Assembly (NCBI RefSeq): GCF_009729015.1
Contig: NZ_CP045482.1
Coordinates: 554,001 to 618,000, forward strand
DNA length: 64,000 nucleotides
Direction of reading: 5' to 3'
From: Acidianus ambivalens
Lineage (GTDB): Archaea > Thermoproteota > Thermoprotei_A > Sulfolobales > Sulfolobaceae
Position 1 is the first letter of the stretch, and every line of letters begins with the position of its first letter. Shown here piece after piece: positions 35,666 through 47,261 of the stretch. Made by a program: the position numbers and the translations under genes. The notes beneath the pieces are model-generated. The model did no database searches. It saw nothing but the letters and a program-made list of their open reading frames with translations, and was not told the origin of the DNA.

Positions 35666-36198
35666 GCTACGACCCAATAATTAAACAGTACTCTAACGTG
35701 ATAAAAGGGCTAAAAATTGAGGAATGCCTAGCAGACGACCTCTTTGATGAAATGAAGGTAAATAATGAAATAGTGAAGATAGAAGGCTGTAATAGGCCTG
35801 TAATTAAAGTAGAAAAAGAAGGAAGAAAGTTCTTCACTTACTACGGAGTACCAGAAATTAACGAACTCTGGCCTTTCCTCAACGCTTTGGTTAGGATTTC
35901 TTCTAATACTGTACACTTGCAGGCGGATGAAATGGAATTAGCAAAGAAGTTGAAAGGAAACTTAAAGCTCTTCGTTACTGCAACCTGTACTCATTGCCCC
36001 GCAGTCGCAGAGCTATTTTACCAAATTTCAATAATTAATGAGAGCGTAAACCTTGAGATATATGACGTGGACGTTTATGAGGAGTACATAGATAAATACC
36101 ACGTGCTAAGTACTCCTAAAATAGTATATAATGAAAAAGAATTTCCATCATTTCCACCTTTAATACTCTTAAAAATGCTTGCAAAGAGTACACAGTAA
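35662..36198 (+). CDS. Thioredoxin-fold protein with CTHC motif
   Basis: 178 residues. The redox motif is Cys109-Thr-His-Cys112 in LKLFVTATCTHCPAVAELFYQI. A cis-proline strand follows (VLSTPKIVYN). The ~100-residue N-terminal part resembles the non-active half of glutaredoxin-like PDI proteins (two thioredoxin folds). It probably exchanges disulfides with lipoyl groups or with DsrE/TusA persulfides. It is the last gene of the operon. Confidence 0.8.
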   Translation: MSYDPIIKQYSNVIKGLKIEECLADDLFDEMKVNNEIVKIEGCNRPVIKVEKEGRKFFTYYGVPEINELWPFLNALVRISSNTVHLQADEMELAKKLKGNLKLFVTATCTHCPAVAELFYQISIINESVNLEIYDVDVYEEYIDKYHVLSTPKIVYNEKEFPSFPPLILLKMLAKSTQ

Positions 36199-36303
36199 TT
36201 TTTTCTCAAAGACGTAAAATCATTTTTAATCTAACGCGGAACCTATTTTGATCTAAAGTTGAGAAGTAAGAGAAGGAAAAATTCTTCTAGGGTAAGTTTT
36301 AAT

Positions 36304-36393
36304 ATGCACAACGTAAAGCTACTTAGATTTGCAGGAGTATGGAAAGACGTTGAGATAAACTTGAATGACCTGGGAGAAATGTGGTCATGGTGA
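36304..36393 (+). CDS. Small open frame, possible antitoxin fragment
   Basis: 29 codons: MHNVKLLRFAGVWKDVEINL, then NDLGEMWSW. It looks like the first strand-helix of an antitoxin-type small protein and is followed by no toxin. Between 36199 and 36477 nothing else is seen. It may be a relic. Confidence 0.3.
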   Translation: MHNVKLLRFAGVWKDVEINLNDLGEMWSW

Positions 36394-36477
36394 AGGCTAG
36401 ATGAAAAGAGATAAGAAATTTCTGCTTATGATTAGAAGAGCAATAATAAAATACATTACGCCTTCTTCTACTTACTT

Positions 36478-36798
36478 TCAGAAAACAATAACTTTTACTC
36501 CCTCTTTCTCAGCAAATTCCTTAACCTTATCATCTGCAGTTATTAAATAATAATTAAGGTCTTTAGCCAAAAGTAATGCCTCAGTTTCCTCAATGCTTAA
36601 CCCTTCTAAAGGTTGGAATTTATGAGAGTAAGCCAAAACCTTAACTCCTTCATCCAAAGCCTTATCAACATCTATCCCTTCCTTTAGTGCAAAAGATAAG
36701 CCTGAGGTCGTAATTATTAAGGAATATTTTCCTTTAAACTTTTCAACAATCTCGTCTAATCTTTTAAAAAGATTTGGAGATATTACAGCGTACTCCAT
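36478..36798 (-). CDS. PIN-like domain protein
   Basis: 106 residues. The second half has the PIN pattern GLSIEETEALLLAKDLNYYLITADDKVKEFAEKEGVKVIVF with acidic residues in place. The first half (MEYAVISPNLFKRLDEIVEKF) lacks the initial DTS/DAS aspartate. Either it is an atypical or truncated VapC or a non-catalytic relative. No antitoxin adjoins. Confidence 0.55.
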   Translation of the reverse strand: MEYAVISPNLFKRLDEIVEKFKGKYSLIITTSGLSFALKEGIDVDKALDEGVKVLAYSHKFQPLEGLSIEETEALLLAKDLNYYLITADDKVKEFAEKEGVKVIVF

Positions 36799-36881
36799 GA
36801 TTTAAAGTAGAATAGAGACGATTAAAAGCTCTTCTTACCAGTTTTTCATATTTCAACTCATCTAAAGAAAAAGAGCTTTAA

Positions 36882-37901
36882 TTAAGAATGATTCTTAACA
36901 AAAATGGAATAAAAAGTTTTCAAAATTTCATCGACTTCTTCCTTAACTCTTTCAGCATTTCCCTTAGTTTCCTCCTCTGGATTATCTTTCTTTCCTAGAT
37001 AGCCTAAAATGTATTCAAACATACATAAAGCAGAGCTCTCACCGTAACCTCCGCCACCGTATGATATTACCTTAAAATTCAGCTCTTTCTGAAGCCTCCT
37101 AACCTTCTGACCTAGATAATTGAAGGAATTAGCAGACAAATTAAGGAAATGTAAGCTGTCATCCTTATGACCGTCAACTCCAGCGTTTACCAAAAGGTAA
37201 TCAGGGCGGAAGTCCTCCAAAACCTGAGTAACTCTCAAAGCCTCAGCAAAGGCATCATCTCCAGAACCCCTAGGTAATTGGACGTTCAAATTCAACCCCT
37301 TTCCTTTGCCTTCTCCTATTTCGTCCATTTTACCGTCTCCGGGGAAGAAATGGCCGTCGTAACCAAAGATGTTTATCTTCAGGATCTCGTCGTTGTAAAG
37401 TATCCTCTGTATTCCGTTACCGTGGTGGGCGTCAACGTCGAGTATTGCAACTCTCCTAGTTTTACTCAGAATTTTTGCTGCAATTGCGATATCGTTTATA
37501 GGACAGAACCCCATTGCTCTACAAGGTAATGCGTGGTGAAAACCACCTAGAGGAATGTAAATGAAATCCAGGAAGGAAGAGAATTTAATTGTTGTAAGAC
37601 TCCCACCTAGGATTAAAAGTATGTCGTCAAACATCCCTGGATAATGAACAGTGTCTCCTTCGTCTAAAAAACCTATGTAAGGAGAATTACTCGCTTCCTT
37701 CAGTTTTCTCAAGTATTCCTTGGAATGGACTATGAGTAAATCCTCTTCCTTCGCAGGCTCAGGTTTAATGAAGAGAATTTCATCTTTTATTCCATCAAGG
37801 AGTTCCCTAAACTTCCTTATCCTAGCTTTGGCTATATCCCTTATCATGGGGTGAGAAAAGGAAATATTAAGAAACCTATCGTCCCAAATTACTCCTATCA
37901 T
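36882..37901 (-). CDS. HDAC/acetylpolyamine-amidohydrolase family deacetylase
   Basis: 339 residues with zinc-hydrolase signatures: GGFHHALP (119-126), LDVDAHHGNG (154-163, Asp155, Asp157 and His159), NAGVDGHKDD and SYGGGGYGES. It follows the tusA-like gene by 1 bp on the same strand, an operon. Family members remove acetyl groups from lysines or polyamines. Substrate unknown; the link to sulfur chemistry is only positional. Confidence 0.85.
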   Translation of the reverse strand: MIGVIWDDRFLNISFSHPMIRDIAKARIRKFRELLDGIKDEILFIKPEPAKEEDLLIVHSKEYLRKLKEASNSPYIGFLDEGDTVHYPGMFDDILLILGGSLTTIKFSSFLDFIYIPLGGFHHALPCRAMGFCPINDIAIAAKILSKTRRVAILDVDAHHGNGIQRILYNDEILKINIFGYDGHFFPGDGKMDEIGEGKGKGLNLNVQLPRGSGDDAFAEALRVTQVLEDFRPDYLLVNAGVDGHKDDSLHFLNLSANSFNYLGQKVRRLQKELNFKVISYGGGGYGESSALCMFEYILGYLGKKDNPEEETKGNAERVKEEVDEILKTFYSIFVKNHS

Positions 37902-37902
37902 T

Positions 37903-38163
37903 TTAGCAACCGGTAAAGTCGCTTAAGTCAACTTTCTTCTTTTCTCCCTTCTTCTCTATAATTAGAGTAAAAACTCCGTCTTTTTCCTCGTGTTGAAGAA
38001 CTTGACAGTTAGCTAAATCCATGAGCTGGAGCAACATTTCGTCGCATTTAGGATCTTTATATAGGACCTTTAGCTGTTCCCCTCCTTTTATTTCCATTAT
38101 CTTTGCCGAAACTTTGAGGAAAGGTTCTGGGCATTCGAGGCTTACCAAGTTTAGTTCTTCCAT
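37903..38163 (-). CDS. TusA-like sulfur carrier, second copy
   Basis: 86 residues. The active cysteine is in SLECPEPFLKVSAKIMEIKGGEQLKV (CPEP motif). A second pair, Cys (DPKCDEMLL) and Cys (ANCQVLQ), and a C-terminal DLSDFTGC add cysteines not usual in TusA. It is diverged from the 32.8-kb tusA and co-transcribed with the HDAC gene. Confidence 0.8.
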   Translation of the reverse strand: MEELNLVSLECPEPFLKVSAKIMEIKGGEQLKVLYKDPKCDEMLLQLMDLANCQVLQHEEKDGVFTLIIEKKGEKKKVDLSDFTGC

Positions 38164-38284
38164 AAAATTATGAAAATCAAAAAAGTAAATAAGTTTTTAC
38201 AAAGTTGGGGGTTAAGGGGGCGGAAAGCCTCGCCAGATGGATAGCCCCTTATATTTAAATAATTCTTTTTCTTAAATTCCATTA

Positions 38285-39436
<1,152 letters not shown>

Positions 39437-39467
39437 GGGGAACCCTCGCTGGCGGGGAGGAAGTCAG
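39437..39467 (+). ncRNA. Conserved right end / guide-RNA scaffold end of the TnpB element
   Basis: The block GGGAACCCTCGCTGGCGG and the following GGAGGAAGTCAG recur at the right ends of copies A and B, the truncated copy at 44586 and, degenerated, the relic at 8952. In TnpB systems this place is the 3' part of the guide RNA. GGGAACCC can fold on itself. Structure not computed. Confidence 0.5.
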
Positions 39468-39547
39468 CTATATATCATTATCTCCATGTATAACATTGAC
39501 AAGGCTAAGTTAGGAAAGCCTTTTAGCTCTCAATACATGGTAAGGTT

Positions 39548-40248
39548 ATGAAGTGTGAAATCAACTTTTCAGATGTTCTTCCTCCTTCTTTAGACGACTT
39601 AAATATTTATAGGGTAATATTTTTGGACAACGGATTTTATGCGAGATTAGACATAGACGGAGTTCCTCAATATTAATAGGTGGAAAGCTCACCATTTATT
39701 CTCCTAAACTAAAAGAGTTAATCAAAGAAGCGGATTTTGATAGCTGTGAGCCTAGCAGCTTGGTAGAAGGAATATTAGACGAAGTATTCTATTACCTAGG
39801 AAATAAGAGGAGCGAATTATTTACAAAGTACGATTCTCTCTTTGACAGTATTACGGAAGGAGAGATTAAAGACCTAAAGGTAATAAGGGATTTGAGGAGG
39901 GAAGTTGAGAATCTATATGCTGATTCTTCGTCACTTTACTACATGTCAAAGAAGTTGTCCAAATTCCTTAGATGAAATAGAGTTTGCCTACGAAAGGGCG
40001 GAAATATTAATAACTAGGTCAGCAGATCTTTACAATATTTAACTGAAGTTCAGAACGGATTGAACGTGATAATAAAGAAGTTAACCTCGATTTCATTCAT
40101 ATTTTTGCCCGTTACCGCAATTGCAAGCATTTACGCTGTGACTTATTCCTCTTTGCCTTCGAATTTTCTTACTCCTTATGCCTTAATTTTCCTTTCTCCT
40201 TTAATAATTTTGGGTATACTCCTCACAAGGAAGATAGGCTGGCTATAA
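39548..40248 (+). pseudogene. Decayed CorA-like divalent-cation transporter
   Basis: Four plus-strand pieces in different frames read as one protein: MKCEINFSDVLPPSLDDL (39548-39676), then GGKLTIYSPKLKELIKEADF to KKLSKFLR (to 39975), then LDEIEFAYERAEILITRSADLYNI (about 39971-40041), then LTEVQNGLNVIIKKLTSISFIFLPVTAIASIYAV to 40248. The long helix and the two C-terminal membrane helices fit CorA. The GMN motif is absent. Three frameshifts show real decay. It begins 80 bp after TnpB copy A. Confidence 0.6.
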
Positions 40249-40376
40249 TCTCTTTTTAGCTACCACGAGATTTTTTAGAGAAGAAATTAAAGTGATAGTC
40301 CATCTGTTTTGTCAAATTTTTCTCATCACTTTTTGTATACCGCTGTAGTCGTAATACTTATTTATAGTTATGAGTA

Positions 40377-40616
40377 GTGAATTTCGTGAGCAGGCGGGTA
40401 ATAGTTGGGATAATTAGCCTAATAGCTTTTGGTGTGTTTTTAGGCTTAGCTATGTATTTATACTCAATTGATCACATGTCTCCTACTCAATACAAGGTAT
40501 ATAGCCTGCAATGCACTCCGCCGTGGTATGCGGCACTATGGCCTATATTTCTTGAGTCAAGTTTACTGCTGTTGGGTATAGCTGTTCACTCTTTTATATA
40601 CTCTTGTAGACATTGA
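40377..40616 (+). CDS. Small two-helix membrane protein
   Basis: 79 residues from an ATG-type start, helices at about 7-29 and 52-72 with a loop containing CTPPWYAALWP. The next gene begins 1 bp after the stop. No family recognised. Confidence 0.55.
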   Translation: MNFVSRRVIVGIISLIAFGVFLGLAMYLYSIDHMSPTQYKVYSLQCTPPWYAALWPIFLESSLLLLGIAVHSFIYSCRH

Positions 40617-40617
40617 G

Positions 40618-40926
40618 GTGGTGTGGATGTTGTCCATAATATACGAAATTATCATGTTCTACGGCTTTCAGTTTGATGATTATTGGACTACTATACTCGG
40701 AATAAAGAGAGGAGCGGAGGAGAAGAATCCTATCGCTTCTCCTTTCGCATCAAGTCCTCTATTACTTGCACTGTACAAGTTCGGCCTAGGTACGTTTGCG
40801 GCCATTCTAATTGTCCAATTTCCAGCTCTTAATATTTTACTATTTATTGATACAATCTTCGAGGCAATAATTACTTTCAATAACATCTTCGAATTGAATA
40901 AGATAAAGAGAAAAGAAAGAGGTTAA
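40618..40926 (+). CDS. DUF5658-like small membrane protein
   Basis: 102 residues (start GTG at 40618, or ATG at 40627). The loop YWTTILGIKRGAEEKNPIASPFASS between helices resembles DUF5658 proteins, with an NP in a membrane-entering turn. Two further helices follow. It is coupled to the preceding small membrane gene. Function unknown. Confidence 0.55.
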   Translation: MVWMLSIIYEIIMFYGFQFDDYWTTILGIKRGAEEKNPIASPFASSPLLLALYKFGLGTFAAILIVQFPALNILLFIDTIFEAIITFNNIFELNKIKRKERG

Positions 40927-40981
40927 AAAGTAATAATTACGCTTTCTGTTAAATTAGTTAAGTTGAAACATGATATAAAAT

Positions 40982-42256
<1,275 letters not shown>

Positions 42257-42381
42257 TTTTAAGATATGTTATAGAATTAACTATATAAAAAGTAGTTTAT
42301 TACAAGAAAATTATGTATGTTATGAGCAATTCCAAATATAAATTGAATTAAGTAAGTTATATGTTTATTTTAATAAACTCG

Positions 42382-42885
42382 CTAACCTTTCTGTAGGTGA
42401 ATCGTTAGAATCCCGTTCTTAAACTTTTTCTCTATAATTTTCCAGTTCCCAGGAGGTAAAGTTATTGCTTTCTTTCCTATATCCAGGACTCCGCTCTCAA
42501 TCCTAACCTCAGGCTCTTCTTCAACTCTGCCTACAACGAATAATTCATTTCCTTTTGGTATGATTTCAAAGTCCTCTTCTTTTTCCTCTGGAACCTCATA
42601 CTGCGGTTCTTCTTCCTTAGGTTCTTCTTCAATTCCCATCATCGCCCTCAACATTTTCTCTATACTTGAGGTCATTGAAGTTGGAGCCACAGCGTTCATA
42701 AGCCTTTGATAATCTTCGCTCTCCTTGGGGACTACTATTTTGCCGTCCTTGTTATCAAAAGTAACGTAGTAAATTACTATGCCGTCAAAGTTTGCCATCA
42801 TTGATAAGCTTTTAACTAATCCTGACAAGGAATTCATGTCCTGTTTCTCTAATGCGTCTATTATTTTCCTTTCCAGTTCGTCCAT
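42382..42885 (-). CDS. Acidic protein with an Hsp20-like C-terminus
   Basis: 167 residues. The first ~85 form a compact alpha/beta part (FDGIVIYYVTFDNKDGKIVVP). An acidic linker (EEEPKEEEPQYEVPEEKEEDFE) follows, then a beta-rich end (GNELFVVGRVEEEPEVRIESGVLDIGKKAITLP, NGILTIHLQKG). The end resembles the alpha-crystallin/Hsp20 domain's closing strands. A chaperone or scaffold role is a guess. Confidence 0.5.
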   Translation of the reverse strand: MDELERKIIDALEKQDMNSLSGLVKSLSMMANFDGIVIYYVTFDNKDGKIVVPKESEDYQRLMNAVAPTSMTSSIEKMLRAMMGIEEEPKEEEPQYEVPEEKEEDFEIIPKGNELFVVGRVEEEPEVRIESGVLDIGKKAITLPPGNWKIIEKKFKNGILTIHLQKG

Positions 42886-43458
42886 AATGTATAATTTGAT
42901 TAGTATAAAATAAACCTTTGCATAAACTTTAGTCCATCCTAATTTAGCAGAGAACGTAATCTGATTAAAGAAGTTGGGAAATAAAAGTGGGGAAAATTTA
43001 ATATTTATCCTGGCTAGATATGATTATACTGTGGAAATAAAGGAAGTTGATGGTAAAGGTATGGTTTACTTAGGTAATGAGTATGCGGAAAACCTTCGAG
43101 AGAGTTAAAGACCTAGCTAAGGTAAAGCATTAGTTTTAGCCGTTATTCTGTGCATATTAACAATCACCTTTCTCATTGTCCGAGGATTGAGAAACTAACC
43201 ACGCCGAAAAATAAGAGAATATATACATATTGACCTTCACAAATCTCTCGGATCTTTATTTATATTTTCTGATATTATAGAAAGTTATTTTTTCCTTCTT
43301 GTAGTCATGAAGCTTGTAGTAGAGAATTTTTATATCATTATATGAAACAAAACCTCTAATGTCATATTGAAATAGTACAAAATGAATGATAAATTTAATG
43401 AAAAGTAGAACATAGGAAATTCAATAAGAAGCATAAGTGAAATGACTACTCTCGAAGC
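42886..43458. other. Intergenic region with an AbrB-like antitoxin relic
   Basis: About 570 bp. A GTG frame at 43031-43108 encodes VEIKEVDGKGMVYLGNEYAENL, which resembles the start of AbrB-type antitoxins and then stops. The rest is A/T-rich with no other gene-like frame. Confidence 0.35.
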
Positions 43459-44535
43459 TCATTTTATTACATGAGAAGCTATAATTTCTACTCCTTCCTC
43501 TTCAAGTTTCTTCTTTATCTTCTTGTCTACAAAGTTTGCTACGAGAAATATCTTAATTTTCTTATCCTTGTACTTAGCGGAGAATAGTTTTTTCCTTATA
43601 ATTATTTGATCGTAAGCTCCCTTATCGGCAAGATTCTTTATCTCAAATACGTAAACGTAATCGTTTGTCTCATAAAAGTCTACTTCAAATACCTTACCTT
43701 TTTCTATTAATCCTTCCTCATCCTTTATCATGCCATGGACTACTTTCTTAGGATCAACCCCGTGCAGTTCTAATGCCTTCCTGTAAAGCTTTAGCATTGT
43801 TTTCTCCATTCCCTTTCCTGCCCTATTAGTAAAGCTTCCTACTTCTATTGAAAGTTTCATAACTGCCCTTTGTAATTTTCTCACTGCCTTCTGGAGGCCT
43901 TCAATAGCTTCTGTATGTTTATTCACAGTCTCTTGTAGAGACGCAATTGCTTCTCCTTGCTTTTTGACAGCCTCTTGAAGTGCAGTTATTGCTTCTGTAT
44001 GCTTATTCACAGTCTCTTGAAGCGACTTAACAGTCTCTTGTAAAGACGCAATTGCTTCTCCCTGTTTCTTGACAGTCTCCTGAAGTGATGCTATTGCTTC
44101 TCCTTGCTTTTTAACTGCCTCTTGGAGTGATGCGATCGCCTCTGTATGCTTATTAACGGTTTCCTGTAAAGATTTTACGGCTTCTTGAAGTGCAGTTATT
44201 GCTTCTGTGTGCTTATTTACTGTTTCTTGAAGCGACTTAACAGTCTCTTGTAGAGACGCAATTGCTTCTCCTTGCTTTTTGACAGCCTCCTGAAGTGATG
44301 CTATCGCCTCACTGTGTTTATTTGACGCTTCTCTTAGCGATTTTATTTCTTGTTGTAGAGACACAATTGCTTCTCCTTGCTTTTTAATTTCTTCTTGTAA
44401 AGCTTTAACGCTAGCAATTGTTTCTTCTAACTTCTTTATAACTATTTCGTCCTTAAGTTTGTCGTAGATTTTATCGGCTAACGCTGAAAGTAGTTGTGGA
44501 TTGTTAAGGATCTCGTCGGCTATTTTTCCACTCAT
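43459..44535 (-). CDS. Long heptad-repeat coiled-coil protein with PD-(D/E)XK nuclease-like C-terminus (DUF3782-like)
   Basis: 358 residues. Residues about 38-230 are nearly perfect heptads (SLQETVK, KQGEAIA, KHTEAIT, ALQEAVK). A block at 90-121 recurs exactly at 160-191, ten heptads later. The C-terminal domain (240-358) has Asp286 (EVDFYE) and the ExK motif Glu298-Ile-Lys300 (VFEIK), the PD-(D/E)XK layout. Similar DUF3782-type proteins are common in Sulfolobales; their function is unknown. Repeat number probably varies between strains. Confidence 0.75.
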   Translation of the reverse strand: MSGKIADEILNNPQLLSALADKIYDKLKDEIVIKKLEETIASVKALQEEIKKQGEAIVSLQQEIKSLREASNKHSEAIASLQEAVKKQGEAIASLQETVKSLQETVNKHTEAITALQEAVKSLQETVNKHTEAIASLQEAVKKQGEAIASLQETVKKQGEAIASLQETVKSLQETVNKHTEAITALQEAVKKQGEAIASLQETVNKHTEAIEGLQKAVRKLQRAVMKLSIEVGSFTNRAGKGMEKTMLKLYRKALELHGVDPKKVVHGMIKDEEGLIEKGKVFEVDFYETNDYVYVFEIKNLADKGAYDQIIIRKKLFSAKYKDKKIKIFLVANFVDKKIKKKLEEEGVEIIASHVIK

Positions 44536-44585
44536 ATTTAATTACTTTGCTTCAAGATTTATAAATAATGAGGAGATAAATGAAG

Positions 44586-44760
44586 CTGACTTCCTCCCCG
44601 CCAGCGAGGGTTCCCTCATCGGTTCGGGATTACATCCCTCATTTGAGGGGCAGTCGAGAGGGTCAGAGACCACCTCCCATTGAGGTTCATGATTGCAATA
44701 ACATCACGGTCGTTTTCATAACCACAAGCACACTTAAACCAACGATGGGAAACCTCAACC
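44586..44760 (-). mobile_element. Truncated TnpB element, copy C
   Basis: 175 bp matching the right end of copies A/B: the end signature at 44586, then a degraded C-terminal reading frame (SHRWFKCACGYENDRDVIAI, LNGRWSLTLSTAPQM). Homology stops abruptly at 44760 where the APC relic begins. One-ended remnant of a third copy. Confidence 0.8.
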
Positions 44761-44764
44761 GCAT

Positions 44765-45090
44765 TTGGGCCTTCTTTCAGGGATAGTTTCATTAATCACG
44801 GGATTAATAATGGATCCATTTTATGACTTCCTAATATGTACGCAATATCGTTGTTTATAGGCCACATGCTGGGAGATGTAGCTTTACCTTTCTTCTATAA
44901 GAAAATAAGGGAATTCAACGTGGTTTATCATTTAATAGCTCCTGTCGTCTCTTTCATTTTGGAATATACTACAGCTTTTATCCGCCCACTTATCCAATAA
45001 ATTACTCAGCAATTGCTACCGCTGGGAGTTTTGGTTTTCATATTCTCCAGAAAAGTAAGCCAAAGGCGATAAATTTTAGTACTCCCTTTT
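44765..45090 (+). pseudogene. C-terminal relic of an APC-type amino-acid permease
   Basis: Three frames together read GLLSGIVSLITGLIMDPFYDF, MYAISLFIGHMLGDVALPFFYKK, IREFNVVYHLIAPVVSFIL and YYSFYPPTYPINYSAIATAG. These are the last helices of an APC permease. At least two frameshifts and no N-terminus. It abuts TnpB copy C. The intact permease at 53.2 kb is only distantly similar. Confidence 0.6.
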
Positions 45091-45194
45091 TTACCTTAAA
45101 TCTCTTTTTTAAACATCTAAACTATTGTAATTAATCTCTCCTCTTTTCATTATTAAAATTGCTTATATTTAAGAAACACTCTTGATTCTCCGCC

Positions 45195-46541
45195 ATGGAG
45201 AAATCAAAAATAAGCGTCGTAAGTAGAATGGAAAGGCTTCCCTTAAGTAAAATACATTATAAATTCCTACTCTTAGTCATGGGTGGAGAATGGGTAGAAA
45301 CGCTCATGCTCTTAGGAAACGGAGTTATAGCTACTGTCCTTTCAGCAGTTCTGTTCTCCAGTCTAAGCACTGCAGTCACTGCAATAACTACAGCGTTCTT
45401 TTTAGGAGAAACACTAGGTAGTGTGCTGTTCGGGAGACTTTCCGACTTGAAAGGCAGGAGGACGGTATTTCTAGTTAATTTATTATTATTTGGCGGAGGA
45501 ACTATAATTGCAGGATTTATGAGCAATTTTTATGCAATCTCTGCATTAATGTTCATTGCCGGAATAGGAGTGGGAGGAGAGTTTCCCCTAGTTGATACTT
45601 ATACTTCAGAAATGATGCCAGCGAAATACAGAGGTAGAGGCGTAGCACTAGTTTATACTTTAGCAGTAACTTCCGCACCGGTAATTGCAATAGTTACTTA
45701 CTTCTCTTCTCACCCACTTAACTACTACTCTTGGAGGATTCCATTATGGTTCATGGGTGCTGCAGCACTAGTAGTCTGGGCTTTAAGAACTAGGCTGGAC
45801 GAATCTCCTAGGTGGTTAGAGAGTAAAGGAAGGCATGATGAGGCAAATAAGATTGTTGAAAAATGGGAGAATGCTGTATTGAAGGAAGGGAAGGTGTTGC
45901 CTGAACCTGAAAAAGTTGAAGTTGTTGAAGAGCATTCTAAGATCTCTGAGCTTTTCTCCAAGGATTTAAGGACAAGGACTATAATGATGTTAATATTCCA
46001 ATTCTTCCAGTCTGGAATATTCTATGGTTTCGTAGTATTGGCTCCATCTTTTCTGTTAGCTAAGGGAATAAGCTTAGTTAAGACCTTGCTGTTCTCAATA
46101 ATAATTGACACTGGATTCATTGCAGGAAGCGTGTTTAATTATTTCATCATTGATAGGGTTGACAGGAAATACGGAATAATAGGCTCTGCAATATTTGCCG
46201 GGATTTTGGGAACACTTTTTGCACTAGTATCAAACGTTTTCCTGACAGTATTACTAGGATTTCTAGTTGCCTTTACTCTATGGAATTTCTCAAACTTCTT
46301 CCACACTTATCAGGCAGAAATATTCCCAACGAGAGTTAGGTCTACTGGTGCAGGGTTAGTTTATAGCGTAAGTAGGTTTTCCACGTCAATCCTTGTGTTA
46401 ATGATAACTGACTTCTTCCTACCTAGAGGATTACTAGCGACTTTCGGAATAATATGGGTGTTCATAGCAATAGTATCTCTGGACATAGGTTTACTAGGAC
46501 CAAGAACTACAGGAAAGAAATTGGAGGAAATATCAAGATAA
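45195..46541 (+). CDS. Major-facilitator transporter
   Basis: 448 residues, 12 helices. The loop 2-3 signature is GETLGSVLFGRLSDLKGRRTVF (residues about 75-96), and GGEFPLVDTYTSEMMPAKYRGRG is the conserved stretch of the sugar/organic-acid group. A central loop (EGKVLPEPEKVEVVEEHSKISEL) separates the halves. Likely an organic anion or phosphate symporter; the substrate is unknown. The end overlaps the convergent PIN-like gene by 9 bp. Confidence 0.88.
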   Translation: MEKSKISVVSRMERLPLSKIHYKFLLLVMGGEWVETLMLLGNGVIATVLSAVLFSSLSTAVTAITTAFFLGETLGSVLFGRLSDLKGRRTVFLVNLLLFGGGTIIAGFMSNFYAISALMFIAGIGVGGEFPLVDTYTSEMMPAKYRGRGVALVYTLAVTSAPVIAIVTYFSSHPLNYYSWRIPLWFMGAAALVVWALRTRLDESPRWLESKGRHDEANKIVEKWENAVLKEGKVLPEPEKVEVVEEHSKISELFSKDLRTRTIMMLIFQFFQSGIFYGFVVLAPSFLLAKGISLVKTLLFSIIIDTGFIAGSVFNYFIIDRVDRKYGIIGSAIFAGILGTLFALVSNVFLTVLLGFLVAFTLWNFSNFFHTYQAEIFPTRVRSTGAGLVYSVSRFSTSILVLMITDFFLPRGLLATFGIIWVFIAIVSLDIGLLGPRTTGKKLEEISR

Positions 46542-46835
46542 CTTCCCGTGCAATTCCTTCAACATTTTTACGTACATTTTTTCGTATTTATCAACTTTTA
46601 GAATTATTGCCCTCTCACACTTGAGGAAATCCTTATCAGTTGTTATAATATAACCTTGTATTAACCTAGCGTATATCATTATTTGGTGGTCGTACTTATA
46701 TGGAGTAATGAAAGGATTAAATCCCAAGTACTTTAGCCTATTCCTGCACCAATAGTAAAATCCTTTCAGAGAAAGGTCAAAGATAATGGGAATTCCCTCG
46801 TGCTTTCCGAGGATTGACACACGGCCTTTACTCAT
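46533..46835 (-). CDS. PIN-like (DUF5615/Mut7-C-type) small protein
   Basis: 100 residues. The core DHQIMIYARLIQGYIITTDKDFLKCERAIILKVDKYEKM resembles PIN-like nuclease toxins of the Mut7-C/DUF5615 type, with D, D and D/E in place. The first ~45 residues are not typical. No partner antitoxin is adjacent. Confidence 0.5.
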   Translation of the reverse strand: MSKGRVSILGKHEGIPIIFDLSLKGFYYWCRNRLKYLGFNPFITPYKYDHQIMIYARLIQGYIITTDKDFLKCERAIILKVDKYEKMYVKMLKELHGKLS

Positions 46836-47261
46836 CGGGAATTCCCCCTTATTTCTTTTTTCCCTTTATATTTTAAGCTTTACAGTTTTTTACGTCGGAA
46901 ACATCTCAATCTCACCTTCTATATACCCGAGATTATTGAAACTATGTTGAGAAAGAAAATCGTCCTTATACTATGATCTTCTTATTAAGGGATTTCATCT
47001 TGGTAAAGAGAATCTCGTGCTATCTTAGAGCAAGCATTACATCTATGTTTAAAATATAAATGTATGTCGGTAATTGTCTTGAAACTCACAACTTAAGTGA
47101 ACTGGTTGGCTAATTAAGTGAGAGAATAAATAAAATGATGATGAACTTGTTAGCCCAGGTGTATATTAGATACTTCCTCTTTGCTAATAAATCAGCTGAA
47201 AAAGCTTTGTAGAAAAAGTAATGAAGGAGGATAAGTTGTATTTCTAGATTTGGCCTAAAAC
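46836..47261. other. Intergenic region, nothing intact
   Basis: About 425 bp of A/T-rich sequence. A short plus-strand stretch near 47170-47215 (YLLFANKSAEKAL) hints at a decayed HEPN partner for the nucleotidyltransferase relic that follows, but this is weak. Confidence 0.3.
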
